From Cytophagales bacterium (GTDB taxonomy: Bacteria > Bacteroidota > Bacteroidia > Cytophagales > Cyclobacteriaceae), in assembly GCA_029262955.1 (NCBI GenBank), contig JAJCYL010000090.1:1-14399 (forward strand): 14,399 bases of DNA, given 5' to 3'. A model generated the notes under the pieces. The model saw nothing but the letters and a program-made list of their open reading frames with translations. It did no database searches and was not told where the DNA came from. The number at the start of each line of letters is the position of its first letter. The stretch's first letter is position 1. The translations under genes were made by a program, and so were the position numbers. Of the stretch, positions 7,786 through 14,399 are shown piece after piece.

Positions 7786-8430
7786 TCATTTTAATTCCGA
7801 TCTCTTCAATATTTCTCGAGCATTGGGGCCTTCGCAAAAAAGCAGATCGATGATGCTTAGATTGGGAACAAATTTGTTGCCAAAAATTTGTGTATAGCTA
7901 TAAGGGAAATATAGCAGATTCCGTGAAAAGTCTACTTTTGGATGAATTTGGCCTCTTTTGTCTGAAATGGAAGACTCTTCGGGGTCGAAATATTTGTCAG
8001 TAAAGGTAAAAGATATGTCCATGTCAAGACATTTCAGACAATATGACAGGAGTTGAAGGTTAAGATCCCAAAGATGTTGAGGTTTAGCCATCAATATTTG
8101 TTTGAGATCATCACTATAGAACTCAAAGAATGGTGATTTTCCATAGGCAGATAAAATTGATCGCCATAGGGGTGCTACCCATTTATGAGAGTAATCAATT
8201 TCAACATATTGCATAGCTGTCTTCTGACTTCCTTTGACTACTGGTACAATTAAGGTAATGGTACCATTTGCGCCTAAAATGTGACAGCGATTACGGTATG
8301 TTTGTTTAACAAAGTGCTCGTGTTGATCAAAAAGCACGTTTGAATATTTCACCAAAGCGCTGAAATATTCGATACCTGGAAGAAATTGAAGCTCGAATAG
8401 GAGTTGTTTTCCACTTGTTTGAAGCGGCAT
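7786..8430 (-). CDS. WbqC-family protein
   Basis: The 214-residue soluble protein matches the WbqC family (PF08889). Visible hallmarks are the N-terminal ELQFLPGIEYFSAL segment (family pattern Q-x-x-Y/F-L-P-x-x-x-Y-F), DQHEHFVKQTYRNRC (family pattern D-x-x-x-(F/Y)-x-K-x-x-x-x-NR), then a VPV strand with SQK, a conserved W (WVAPLW) and the YGKSPFF(E/Y)-x-Y stretch. Family members occur in O-antigen and polysaccharide gene clusters and, in Bacteroidota, commonly as single genes near lepB or membrane genes; the biochemical activity is not established. Its ATG follows the stop of the cytochrome b-like gene by 3 bases, so the two are very probably co-transcribed and translationally coupled. The length is normal and the protein appears intact. 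I am sure of the family, not of the role. Confidence 0.88.
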   Translation of the reverse strand: MPLQTSGKQLLFELQFLPGIEYFSALVKYSNVLFDQHEHFVKQTYRNRCHILGANGTITLIVPVVKGSQKTAMQYVEIDYSHKWVAPLWRSILSAYGKSPFFEFYSDDLKQILMAKPQHLWDLNLQLLSYCLKCLDMDISFTFTDKYFDPEESSISDKRGQIHPKVDFSRNLLYFPYSYTQIFGNKFVPNLSIIDLLFCEGPNAREILKRSELK

Positions 8431-8433
8431 TGT

Positions 8434-8880
8434 CTACCTAAATAATCGTTCCCCATCAAATGGGATTCTACTTAACATGATTAAAAGTGAAATGGAAAAA
8501 AAGATTAGTTGTAATTTGAATTTTTTCAAATCTTCGGTAGCTTTTTTGGCTTTTGCCCTTCCAATTTCTACAAGAGCTACTCCAATCAGCATGACCAAAA
8601 TATGTTCAACGGCGTAGTACCGTAGCGTGGGATCTTTCATAGCCGCACCAAAATTAGAAAATGCTGTTTGAGTAATTGGGCTTAAGAAAATGTAGAGTAC
8701 GATACCGATAACAAATTGTACCCGAAGAGATTCTCCCATGGATATTGCCAGGGACTTATCGACCCTTTGATATGATGATTTGTTTATAAGGCCTAATAAA
8801 GATTTTACAATCACCACTAACATTAGAAAAAGTACAACCCATCGTAAATAGGAATGAACTATTAGTAAAGTTTCATACAT
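8434..8880 (-). CDS. Small four-helix membrane protein, cytochrome b-like
   Basis: The 148-residue protein has four predicted membrane segments (about 5-26, 54-69, 89-106, 121-139) joined by short charged loops. Similar Bacteroidota proteins are often labelled cytochrome B because helices 1 and 3 carry histidines that could bind haem; here His9 (VHSYLRW) and His93 (VEHILVM) sit at such positions. Whether it binds haem cannot be told from sequence, and no cytochrome or oxidase genes are near. A conserved-looking feature is the LRW after His9 and the short tail RIPFDGERLFR. It lies 3 nt upstream of the WbqC gene and 70 nt downstream of the next membrane protein gene. Confidence 0.68.
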   Translation of the reverse strand: MYETLLIVHSYLRWVVLFLMLVVIVKSLLGLINKSSYQRVDKSLAISMGESLRVQFVIGIVLYIFLSPITQTAFSNFGAAMKDPTLRYYAVEHILVMLIGVALVEIGRAKAKKATEDLKKFKLQLIFFSISLLIMLSRIPFDGERLFR

Positions 8881-8950
8881 AGGATCTGTTTTGTTGTGAA
8901 GTTAGTTAAGACTGCATAAATAGGAAATAACATGGATCAATTCGAAAAAA

Positions 8951-9349
8951 TTATTCATTGTCGCTTATTCGATCACTTTGGGACCGGTGTCTAAAACCAA
9001 TGAATAGGAAACCTGGAACTGACAACAGCACGGTCGGAATAGTAGATTCAATAGGTTTGGGTGTTCCCTTTATTTGATGTAAGATGAGTGTGGCAGTTAT
9101 TGCTAAAAGGGCGGGTAATAGCGTAGCAACTAGAATAGATATCATTTTCGACGGATACCAAGTAGAGAGGTTTTCACAAAACTTAATGACTAATCCACCA
9201 AAAAAGAATGTATATGTAGCCTGTTTGAGTGCGGCAATTGCTGCTGGTTGCCATCCAAAGGAGTAGTTAATGAGAAAGACTATTCCTCCCATGATAAGGG
9301 CACCAACCAACCCCATACGGATGTTAATAAATTGAGAAAATCTGATCAA
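8951..9349 (-). CDS. Small membrane protein of unknown function (Bacteroidota family), TTG start
   Basis: The 132-residue protein has up to four hydrophobic segments (about 13-31, 42-56, 72-91, 104-118), a polar GTPKPIESTIPT motif before the last helix, and a charged C-terminus (RHRSQSDRISDNE). I recognise the pattern from small conserved Bacteroidota membrane proteins but know no function. The frame opens with TTG (9347-9349), which overlaps the thioesterase stop TGA (9346-9348) as TTGA. The alternative is an ATG at 9314-9316, giving 121 residues. I prefer TTG because of the stop/start overlap and because the segment before Met12 looks like part of the family's N-terminus, but this choice is uncertain. 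Confidence 0.68.
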   Translation of the reverse strand: MIRFSQFINIRMGLVGALIMGGIVFLINYSFGWQPAAIAALKQATYTFFFGGLVIKFCENLSTWYPSKMISILVATLLPALLAITATLILHQIKGTPKPIESTIPTVLLSVPGFLFIGFRHRSQSDRISDNE

Positions 9350-9864
9350 TCTAATTTAAAAAGTGACTTTAGTTCATTGGCATCCTCAGGCTTCATTCGT
9401 TTGGCTAAAACAAGTCTCAATTGCCTTCTCCTTAATGCACCGTCATAGAGTTCTTTCTCTTTGTCGGTCTCAGGGATTACTTCATTAACATCAATTGGTT
9501 TGCTCGATTGGTCAACTGCTACGAATGTGAAAAATGCTGTGTTACTATAAATTTTCTCTCCACTGGGAATATTTTCCGCCCAAACTTCAATATAGACTTC
9601 GATCGAAGAATTAAAAGACCGAGTTACCCGGGCATTGAGTGTAACCACACTACCAAGGGGAATGGGTTTAGAGAATGATACGTTATCTACCGATGCAGTT
9701 ACGACAATACGATTGGAATGCTTTTGAGCGGCAATGGCAGATACAATATCCATCCAATGCAATAAACGTCCTCCCATTAAATTACTCAGTGTATTGGTGT
9801 CATTTGGAAGTACCAGTTCGGTCATTGTCACACAAGAAAGACTTGCGGGTTTCTTTTTAGCCAT
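9346..9864 (-). CDS. Acyl-CoA thioesterase, hotdog fold (YciA/acyl-CoA hydrolase family)
   Basis: This 172-residue cytoplasmic enzyme should hydrolyse acyl-CoA to free fatty acid and CoA. The single hotdog domain shows the family's PNDTNTLSNLMGGRLLHWMD stretch (20-39), with Asp22, Asn24, the GG pair (31-32) and Asp39, the expected catalytic acid. It continues with VTASVDNVSFSKPIPLGSVV (the core strand and turn) and the VTRSFNSSIEVYIEV strands. Such proteins normally work as trimers or hexamers of hotdog domains. The C-terminal 30 residues are charged and outside the core. Acyl-chain preference cannot be read from the sequence. It heads the minus-strand run leading to WbqC, overlaps the next gene by 4 nt, and has a promoter match (9887-9894) just upstream. 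Confidence 0.9.
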   Translation of the reverse strand: MAKKKPASLSCVTMTELVLPNDTNTLSNLMGGRLLHWMDIVSAIAAQKHSNRIVVTASVDNVSFSKPIPLGSVVTLNARVTRSFNSSIEVYIEVWAENIPSGEKIYSNTAFFTFVAVDQSSKPIDVNEVIPETDKEKELYDGALRRRQLRLVLAKRMKPEDANELKSLFKLD

Positions 9865-9886
9865 ATAGCATCTATAGATTTTGATT

Positions 9887-9894
9887 CAAAATTA
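9887..9894 (-). promoter_or_regulatory. Candidate Bacteroidota -7 element for the thioesterase operon
   Basis: On the minus strand 9894-9887 reads TAATTTTG, an exact match to the Bacteroidota -7 consensus TAnnTTTG. It ends 23 bases before the thioesterase ATG at 9864, a sensible leader length. No TTG is found at the usual -33 position, which lowers confidence. Confidence 0.42.
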
Positions 9895-9982
9895 GATGAT
9901 AATACTGTATTTATTGATAATAAGAACTTTGGTCAGAGTTAATGATTGTGTTATTAAATTATACAGAATAATATTTCAGGTG

Positions 9983-10633
9983 TTATTTGTCCCACCCATC
10001 TTCACCAACTAGTGGAACAAAACTGAAATTTGCAAACTCCTCTTTAATCAGCTTGTTTTCAGATGTCCTGGTAATCCTAACCATTTGCTGCACTTTTCTA
10101 TTACCAACCGGAATAACCAACCTACCACCTGATCCTAGTTGATCTATTAGTGCCTTTGGGATGGTTGGGGCACCCGCAGTTACAAGTATAGCCGAATAGG
10201 GTGCATGTCTTTTTAACCCCATAGAACCATCTCCACAAAAGAAATGAGCACTATGGCCCATCTTCCTTAAAAGTTTTTTAGCATTTTCGAAAAGTTTATT
10301 ATTAAACTCAATGGTGAAAACCTCTGCCCCCAGGGCTTTCAGAATGGCACATTGGTAACCTGACCCCGTACCAATCTCTAGTACCTTGTCATTAGCCGAT
10401 ATGTTGAGTAGTTGGGTTTGAAAAGCTACTGTATAGGGCTGAGAAATTGTCTGTCCTTCACCAATTGGAAAAGCTTTGTCCTGGTAGGCGTGGCTGAGAA
10501 ATTCTGGAGGAAAAAATTGATGGCGAGGCACTTTACTAAAGGCATTTAGAATTTTCTTGTCTTGAATGCCTTTCTCTATTAAAATATCAACTAACCTTCT
10601 TCGTAAACCCCGCTGTTTGTAATTGTCCTCCAT
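9983..10633 (-). CDS. pcm: Protein-L-isoaspartate O-methyltransferase
   Basis: This 216-residue enzyme uses S-adenosylmethionine to methylate L-isoaspartyl residues in aged proteins, the first step of their repair, in the cytoplasm (some Bacteroidota forms may be exported, but no signal peptide is visible here). The family signature GEGQTISQPYTVA (58-70), motif I VLEIGTGSGYQ (84-94) for SAM binding, the acidic residue ending strand 2 (TIEF), the CGDGSMG segment, and LGSGGRLVIPVG near the C-terminus are all present. Length is normal. It is divergent from ribE, with 63 bp between the two start codons, and is followed by a 118-bp gap before the thioesterase gene, in which I see no convincing terminator. 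Confidence 0.95.
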   Translation of the reverse strand: MEDNYKQRGLRRRLVDILIEKGIQDKKILNAFSKVPRHQFFPPEFLSHAYQDKAFPIGEGQTISQPYTVAFQTQLLNISANDKVLEIGTGSGYQCAILKALGAEVFTIEFNNKLFENAKKLLRKMGHSAHFFCGDGSMGLKRHAPYSAILVTAGAPTIPKALIDQLGSGGRLVIPVGNRKVQQMVRITRTSENKLIKEEFANFSFVPLVGEDGWDK

Positions 10634-10696
10634 TACAGGGTAAAGTTAGGCCGATAGCGTTGGATTGTCGAGAGCATCAACTTAATTTGAGGCCAT
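10634..10696. promoter_or_regulatory. Divergent promoter region between pcm and ribE
   Basis: The 63 bp must hold promoters for both genes unless one lies inside a coding region. Towards ribE, TTG (10660-10662) lies 20 bases before TAATTTG (10683-10689), one base short of the TAnnTTTG element; this would give an almost leaderless ribE mRNA. Towards pcm, TAACTTTA (10648-10641) differs at one position from the same element but would also leave almost no leader. A GAGG (10689-10692) just before the ribE ATG is a possible ribosome binding site. These matches are imperfect. Confidence 0.3.
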
Positions 10697-11293
10697 ATGT
10701 TTACTGGCATCATAGAATCGTTAGGTAGAGTTAAAAGTATTGATAAAGATGGAACAAATCTGAATTTTAGAATTGTAAGTAATATTAGTACAAATCTTAA
10801 AGTAGATCAAAGCTTAAACCACAATGGTGTTTGTCTCACAGTTGTTGAGTTATTCAACGGAGGCCATGTTATTACCGCTGTGGAGGAGACTTTAAATAAA
10901 TCTAATTTGGGTACACTCCGACCAGGTGACCCCATTAATCTTGAAAGATGTATGATTGCTAACGGGCGATTTGATGGACACATTGTACAAGGTCATGTTG
11001 ACCAAACTGGCAAATGTGAAGAAATAAAGGAATTAGATGGTAGCTGGCAAATTACCTTTAGTTATGATGACTCAATCGGTAATGTTACGGTAGAGAAGGG
11101 ATCAATTTGTGTGAATGGGCTTAGTCTCACCTGCTTTAATTCAGATCCAGGTGCTTTTGCCGTTGCAATCATTCCATATACCTTCGAAAACACTAATATG
11201 AAAGAATTAAGCATTGGGGATTCTGTGAATCTGGAGTTTGACATTGTAGGTAAATACATACAAAAACTTTTGGGTTCTAGATTAAGATCATAA
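10697..11293 (+). CDS. ribE: Riboflavin synthase, alpha subunit
   Basis: This 198-residue enzyme performs the last step of riboflavin synthesis: dismutation of two 6,7-dimethyl-8-ribityllumazine molecules into riboflavin and a pyrimidinedione. It begins with the hallmark MFTGIIE and contains two lumazine-binding barrels related by internal pseudo-symmetry: NHNGVCLTVV (41-50) in the first matches SICVNGLSLT (136-145) in the second. GHIVQGHVDQTG (94-105) marks the start of the second barrel. Length is typical and the active enzyme is a homotrimer. No other rib gene lies in the window. It is divergent from pcm and is followed after 34 bp by a response regulator gene on the same strand, perhaps co-transcribed. 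Confidence 0.96.
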   Translation: MFTGIIESLGRVKSIDKDGTNLNFRIVSNISTNLKVDQSLNHNGVCLTVVELFNGGHVITAVEETLNKSNLGTLRPGDPINLERCMIANGRFDGHIVQGHVDQTGKCEEIKELDGSWQITFSYDDSIGNVTVEKGSICVNGLSLTCFNSDPGAFAVAIIPYTFENTNMKELSIGDSVNLEFDIVGKYIQKLLGSRLRS

Positions 11294-11327
11294 TTTTAGT
11301 TGTGAGTAAATATTAAGCTAGTAGGTA

Positions 11328-12026
11328 ATGAATGTGAAATGCATGATTGTTGACGATGAGCCGATCTCTAGAAAGATACTGAATCGTTATGTTGAAAAGA
11401 CAGAGTTTCTGACATTAAGCCATGAGGTAACTAATGGGGTAGAGGCCGCCAATATTTTGCTCAAAGAAGATGCAGATATTGATTTAATATTCCTTGACAT
11501 TGAGATGCCCGAAATGAGCGGTATTGAATTAATGCAGTCGCTCGATAACTCGTATCAAATCGTATTGACAACCTCCGCGGAGAGGTATGCTGTTGAAGCT
11601 TTTGAGCATAGGGTTGTTGACTACTTAATCAAGCCGATAGAATATTCGAGGTTTTTGAAAGCAGCAATTAAAGCAAAAGAGAACCTTGAATCACTTAAGC
11701 AAAATATTGAGAGTCAAACGGATATTTTCATTAAATCTGAGTCCAGACTTGTCCGCCTCAAAGTAGATGAAATTAATTTTGTAGAGGCTCTTGCAGATTA
11801 CGTCATTTTTAATACTGTAAAGGGTAAATTCATTGTTCATTATACCATGAAAGGAATTGAGAAAAGACTGCCTTCGAGTCTTTTCGCCAGAGTTCATAGG
11901 TCGTACATTGTTAATAAGACCAAGATTGAAAACGTGGAAGATATGGCTATCGCTATTGCGGAAAAAAGTGTTCCAATTGGAGCCTCTTACAAGGAAAATC
12001 TCTACAAGGGTTTAAATATCCTATAA
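11328..12026 (+). CDS. LytTR-family response regulator (orphan)
   Basis: The 232-residue protein has a receiver domain (about 3-120) and a LytTR DNA-binding domain (about 133-230). Receiver residues are in place: acidic pair Asp9-Asp10, phospho-acceptor Asp57 in IFLDIEMP, the Thr/Ser switch near 81-83, and Lys102 in LIKP. The LytTR part shows RLVRLKVDEINFVEALADYV, KGIEKRLP, and FARVHRSYIVN, the conserved core of the domain. It should act as a phosphorylation-controlled transcription factor. No histidine kinase is in the window, so its partner must be elsewhere. The start ATG has a weak AGG about 8 bases upstream. Its last 25 bases overlap the 3' end of the convergent PAP2 gene. Confidence 0.93.
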   Translation: MNVKCMIVDDEPISRKILNRYVEKTEFLTLSHEVTNGVEAANILLKEDADIDLIFLDIEMPEMSGIELMQSLDNSYQIVLTTSAERYAVEAFEHRVVDYLIKPIEYSRFLKAAIKAKENLESLKQNIESQTDIFIKSESRLVRLKVDEINFVEALADYVIFNTVKGKFIVHYTMKGIEKRLPSSLFARVHRSYIVNKTKIENVEDMAIAIAEKSVPIGASYKENLYKGLNIL

Positions 12027-12562
12027 GAGATCCACTCATTTAATTTGAAAATTATTATTCCAACTACTGCTCCATAGACGGCTCCTGCTACCACATCAAA
12101 AGGGTAATGAACACCAACATAGATTCGGCTGTACGAAACTATTCCAGCCCAGGCAAATAATAAACCCCAGTACTGAGTTCGGAAAATAAGATAGATAAAA
12201 GTGGCTAGTGAAAAGGTATTGGCAGCATGGCCTGAGACGAAACTGTATTGTCCACCACATGTAGTAACAAGATGAACAAGTGAGGACATTGAGTCGTCAT
12301 GACAAGGGCGCAATCGGGCAAAGTAGGGCTTCATTAGGCTCGACGTCGTTTGGTCCACTAAAAGAATAAGAATACAGATTGAGAGCAAAATAACAACACT
12401 TTGGTGCCCGAATTTTCTGATGATGAAGACGATAAGAAATGCGTAGAGTGGTATCCAAATGAATTTATTGGTTACCCAAAACATCATAAAATCTAGTGGT
12501 TCGTTATGAAAGGAGTTAAGCAACCGAAATAACTCTTTATCGAAGTTAATCAGCAAGTCCAT
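12002..12562 (-). CDS. PAP2-family membrane phosphatase
   Basis: With the ATG at 12560-12562 the protein has 186 residues and several membrane helices. All three motifs of the PAP2/acid phosphatase family are present: Lys78 to Arg85-Pro86 (KPYFARLRP), SGH at 110-112 (FVSGHAANTFS), and SRIYVGVHYPFD (145-156) with Arg146, catalytic His152 and Asp156. Such enzymes remove phosphate from lipid pyrophosphates (for example undecaprenyl pyrophosphate) or phosphatidic acid at the outer face of the inner membrane; the substrate here is not determined. A TTG at 12581-12583 would add seven residues, but relatives begin with the M-x-x-L-I-x-x-D-x-E-L-F pattern, so I choose the ATG. It overlaps the hemF 3' end by 17 nt, pointing to translational coupling, and its own 3' end overlaps the convergent response regulator gene by 25 nt. 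Confidence 0.9.
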   Translation of the reverse strand: MDLLINFDKELFRLLNSFHNEPLDFMMFWVTNKFIWIPLYAFLIVFIIRKFGHQSVVILLSICILILLVDQTTSSLMKPYFARLRPCHDDSMSSLVHLVTTCGGQYSFVSGHAANTFSLATFIYLIFRTQYWGLLFAWAGIVSYSRIYVGVHYPFDVVAGAVYGAVVGIIIFKLNEWISYRIFKPL

Positions 12563-13469
12563 TTGGATGTGTGAGCCAGTCAATAGGCTTTTTCAGAAAG
12601 GTTAAAGTTTTTTCTTCTGGAGAATTAGAGGGGGGTTGATAATCATAATCCCAGTCAGTATGTGGAGGAAGGCTCATTAGTATAGATTCAACCCGACCAC
12701 CAGTATCTAAACCAAATTTCGTTCCCTTGTCATACACGAGATTAAATTCAACATATCGACCTCGTCTTAATAATTGCCATTTCTTATGAGCATCGGAATA
12801 TGACTTATCTCTGTTTCTTTGCACGATTTCATGATAGGTCGGCGAGAAAATTCGACCCACATCCTGAACGAACTCAAATCTGTCATTTTTGGAGATCTCA
12901 TCTTTTTCTGTCAGACGATCAAAAAATATCCCACCAATTCCACGGCTCTCATTTCGATGTTTTATAAAGAAATACTCGTCCGCCCAAGGTTTGAATTCGC
13001 TGTAATATGTCGGATAATGTTTGTCGCAAACGGCCTTGAGCTGTTGGTGAAAATATTTCGCATCATTTGGTATCACGTAGTGTGGGGTGAGATCAATGCC
13101 TCCGCCAAACCACCAGGTGCCGTCTGACATTTCAAAATACCTGATGTTCATATGAATTATTGGAACATGAGGATTACTGGGGTGTAATACAATCGACACT
13201 CCTGTTGCATAAAACTGACCTGAATTTAACCCTAGAGCGTCAGTTATTTTCACTGGAGTATCTCCATAGACCGCTGAAAAGTTAACCCCACCTTTTTCAA
13301 TAACATTACCTCCGGTAATTACTCGAGTTCTTCCTCCACCACCGCCCTCGCGGTCCCAGTCGTCATGTTTAAAGCTTGATCCGCCATCCATCGACTCAAT
13401 AGAATCACAAATGGAATCCTGTAGAGATTTGAAAGCATCAGTTATGTAACTTTTATCAACGTTAGTCAA
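12546..13469 (-). CDS. hemF: Coproporphyrinogen III oxidase, oxygen-dependent; TTG start
   Basis: This 307-residue enzyme decarboxylates coproporphyrinogen III to protoporphyrinogen IX using O2, a late step of haem synthesis. Signatures are the Gly-rich REGGGGGRTRV (40-50), GVNFSAVYG (61-69), HPSNPHVPIIHMNIRYFE (96-113, His106), WWFGGGIDLTPHYV (119-132), RGIGGIFFDRL (176-186) and the YVEFNLVYDKGTKFGL stretch. The start codon is TTG (13467-13469), overlapping the gcvP stop region by 8 nt. The first ATG would fall at residue 27 and remove the helix before the Gly-rich motif that E. coli HemF also has, so TTG is well supported. Use of HemF implies that oxygen is available. It lies between gcvP and the PAP2 gene in one overlapping unit. 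Confidence 0.96.
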   Translation of the reverse strand: MTNVDKSYITDAFKSLQDSICDSIESMDGGSSFKHDDWDREGGGGGRTRVITGGNVIEKGGVNFSAVYGDTPVKITDALGLNSGQFYATGVSIVLHPSNPHVPIIHMNIRYFEMSDGTWWFGGGIDLTPHYVIPNDAKYFHQQLKAVCDKHYPTYYSEFKPWADEYFFIKHRNESRGIGGIFFDRLTEKDEISKNDRFEFVQDVGRIFSPTYHEIVQRNRDKSYSDAHKKWQLLRRGRYVEFNLVYDKGTKFGLDTGGRVESILMSLPPHTDWDYDYQPPSNSPEEKTLTFLKKPIDWLTHPNGLAD

Positions 13470-14399
13470 TAGCAGCTTCGTTTAATTCCAAAAAGGATTC
13501 TACCGGCATGCAACTACAGAAGAGGTTTCGGTCACCATAGGCACTGTCAATTCTACTTACAGATGGCCAGAATTTATTGGTTTTTAACTCAGAAACAGGG
13601 AACGCTGCTTTTTCACGAGAATAGGAATAGTTCCAGCTATCGCTAATTACAACCTTTTGCGTGTGAGGTGAGTTCTTGAGGACATTGTCGTCCTGACTAT
13701 AAGTACCATTTTCGATTTCTCTAATTTCCTCTCGAATTGAAATTAATGCGCTGCAAAATCTATCTAATTCTACTAGCGACTCACTTTCGGTAGGCTCAAT
13801 CATTAATGTTCCGGCTACTGGGAAAGACACGGTTGGTGCATGATAGCCGTAATCAATTAACCTTTTGGCGATATCTTCTACCTCAACACCAATCTGCTTA
13901 AATGCTCGACAGTCAACAATCATTTCATGAGCACATCTGCCATTCTTTCCCGAATACAGTATAGGATAGTGTTTTGAGAGCTTTTCCTTAATATAGTTTG
14001 CATTTAGAATGGCCAATTTCGTTGCATTTGTAAGTCCGTCACTTCCCATTAAAGTAATATAGGCGTAAGAAATCGTCAGAATGCTTGAGCTCCCCCAGGG
14101 ACCTGCTGAAATGGCACTAATTGCAGCTTCCCCGCCTGTTTTTACCACTGGATTACCTGGCAAAAACGGCATGAGATGCTTTGCCACTCCAATTGGGCCC
14201 ATACCGGGTCCACCACCACCATGAGGTATGCAGAAAGTCTTATGAAGGTTCAGATGGCATACATCCGCACCAATCATCGCCGGACTGGTTAAACCTACCT
14301 GGGCATTCATATTAGCACCATCCATATAGACTTGCCCGCCATTTTGATGTATAATCTCACAAATTTCGACAATCCCTTCCTCAAATACGCCATGAGTTG
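13462..14399 (-). CDS. gcvP: Glycine dehydrogenase (decarboxylating), P-protein, C-terminal third only
   Basis: The frame enters from the right edge and ends with TAA at 13462-13464, giving about 312 residues of a protein normally near 950. It carries the P-protein hallmarks: THGVFEEGI near the edge, GGQVYMDGANMNAQVGLTSP, the PLP-binding lysine in LHKTFCIPHGGGGPGMGPIGV (Lys codon 14239-14241), and the C-terminal EPTESESLVELDRF segment. The P-protein decarboxylates glycine with pyridoxal phosphate and passes the aminomethyl group to lipoylated H-protein in the glycine cleavage system. The Met codon at 14323-14325 is internal, not a start, because the family sequence continues upstream of it to the window edge. 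It overlaps hemF by 8 nt. Confidence 0.97.
   Translation of the reverse strand, partial: THGVFEEGIVEICEIIHQNGGQVYMDGANMNAQVGLTSPAMIGADVCHLNLHKTFCIPHGGGGPGMGPIGVAKHLMPFLPGNPVVKTGGEAAISAISAGPWGSSSILTISYAYITLMGSDGLTNATKLAILNANYIKEKLSKHYPILYSGKNGRCAHEMIVDCRAFKQIGVEVEDIAKRLIDYGYHAPTVSFPVAGTLMIEPTESESLVELDRFCSALISIREEIREIENGTYSQDDNVLKNSPHTQKVVISDSWNYSYSREKAAFPVSELKTNKFWPSVSRIDSAYGDRNLFCSCMPVESFLELNEAAID

Noticed and set aside
9865..9982. Search for a terminator or small RNA between pcm and the thioesterase gene
   Set aside because: The 118 bp are AT-rich with no stem longer than a few pairs followed by a T-run; only the TAnnTTTG match stands out.
12563..12583. TTG start of the PAP2 gene giving seven extra residues
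   Set aside because: The ATG at 12560-12562 fits the usual family N-terminus and still overlaps hemF, so the longer form is not needed.
12819..13127. Plus-strand frame of 102 residues opposite hemF
   Set aside because: It is antisense to the most conserved part of HemF and has no independent coding signs.
14323..14325. ATG as the start of a 287-residue P-protein fragment
   Set aside because: The same frame continues upstream to the window edge with conserved GcvP sequence, so this Met is internal and the gene is cut by the window, not truncated.

Overview
The window looks like a chromosomal segment of a Gram-negative member of the Bacteroidota, most likely in or near the Cytophagales. This rests on the character of the proteins (DnaN C-terminus, WbqC, the 121-132 aa four-helix membrane protein, GcvP), on the general absence of strong Shine-Dalgarno sequences, on one good match to the Bacteroidota TAnnTTTG promoter element, and on AT-rich DNA. 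I could not run a database search, so the placement is recognition, not proof. Almost everything is ordinary housekeeping sequence. I see no tRNA, rRNA, CRISPR array, insertion sequence or prophage gene, and no gene-free stretch longer than about 140 bases.

Layout. 1-125 (+) is the very end of dnaN (sliding clamp). 140-928 (+) is a lipoprotein made of two related beta-rich repeats. 934-4992 (-) is a 1352-residue DUF4011-type superfamily 1 helicase with a C-terminal domain that looks like a decayed MTES_1575-type nuclease. 5091-7646 (-) is clpC, closed by a strong hairpin terminator at 5070-5092. 7786-9864 (-) is a run of four genes: acyl-CoA thioesterase, small membrane protein, cytochrome b-like small membrane protein, and WbqC-family protein. 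9983-10633 (-) is pcm (protein repair methyltransferase), divergent from 10697-11293 (+) ribE (riboflavin synthase). ribE is followed by an orphan LytTR response regulator (11328-12026, +), whose end overlaps tail-to-tail with a PAP2 phosphatase (12002-12562, -). The PAP2 gene is the last of an overlapping set gcvP > hemF > PAP2 on the minus strand. gcvP runs off the right edge.

How the genes relate. gcvP, hemF and the PAP2 gene overlap (8 and 17 nt), so they are probably transcribed together and translationally coupled, although their functions (glycine cleavage, haem synthesis, lipid phosphate hydrolysis) are not one pathway. clpC and pcm are both protein quality-control genes but sit in separate transcription units. 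The gene that best fits the request for an unusual system is the large helicase. It stands alone between housekeeping genes, belongs to a family often found in accessory and defence-type loci, and appears to have lost the catalytic glutamate of its nuclease-like tail. A defence role is inference only, since no partner gene is present.
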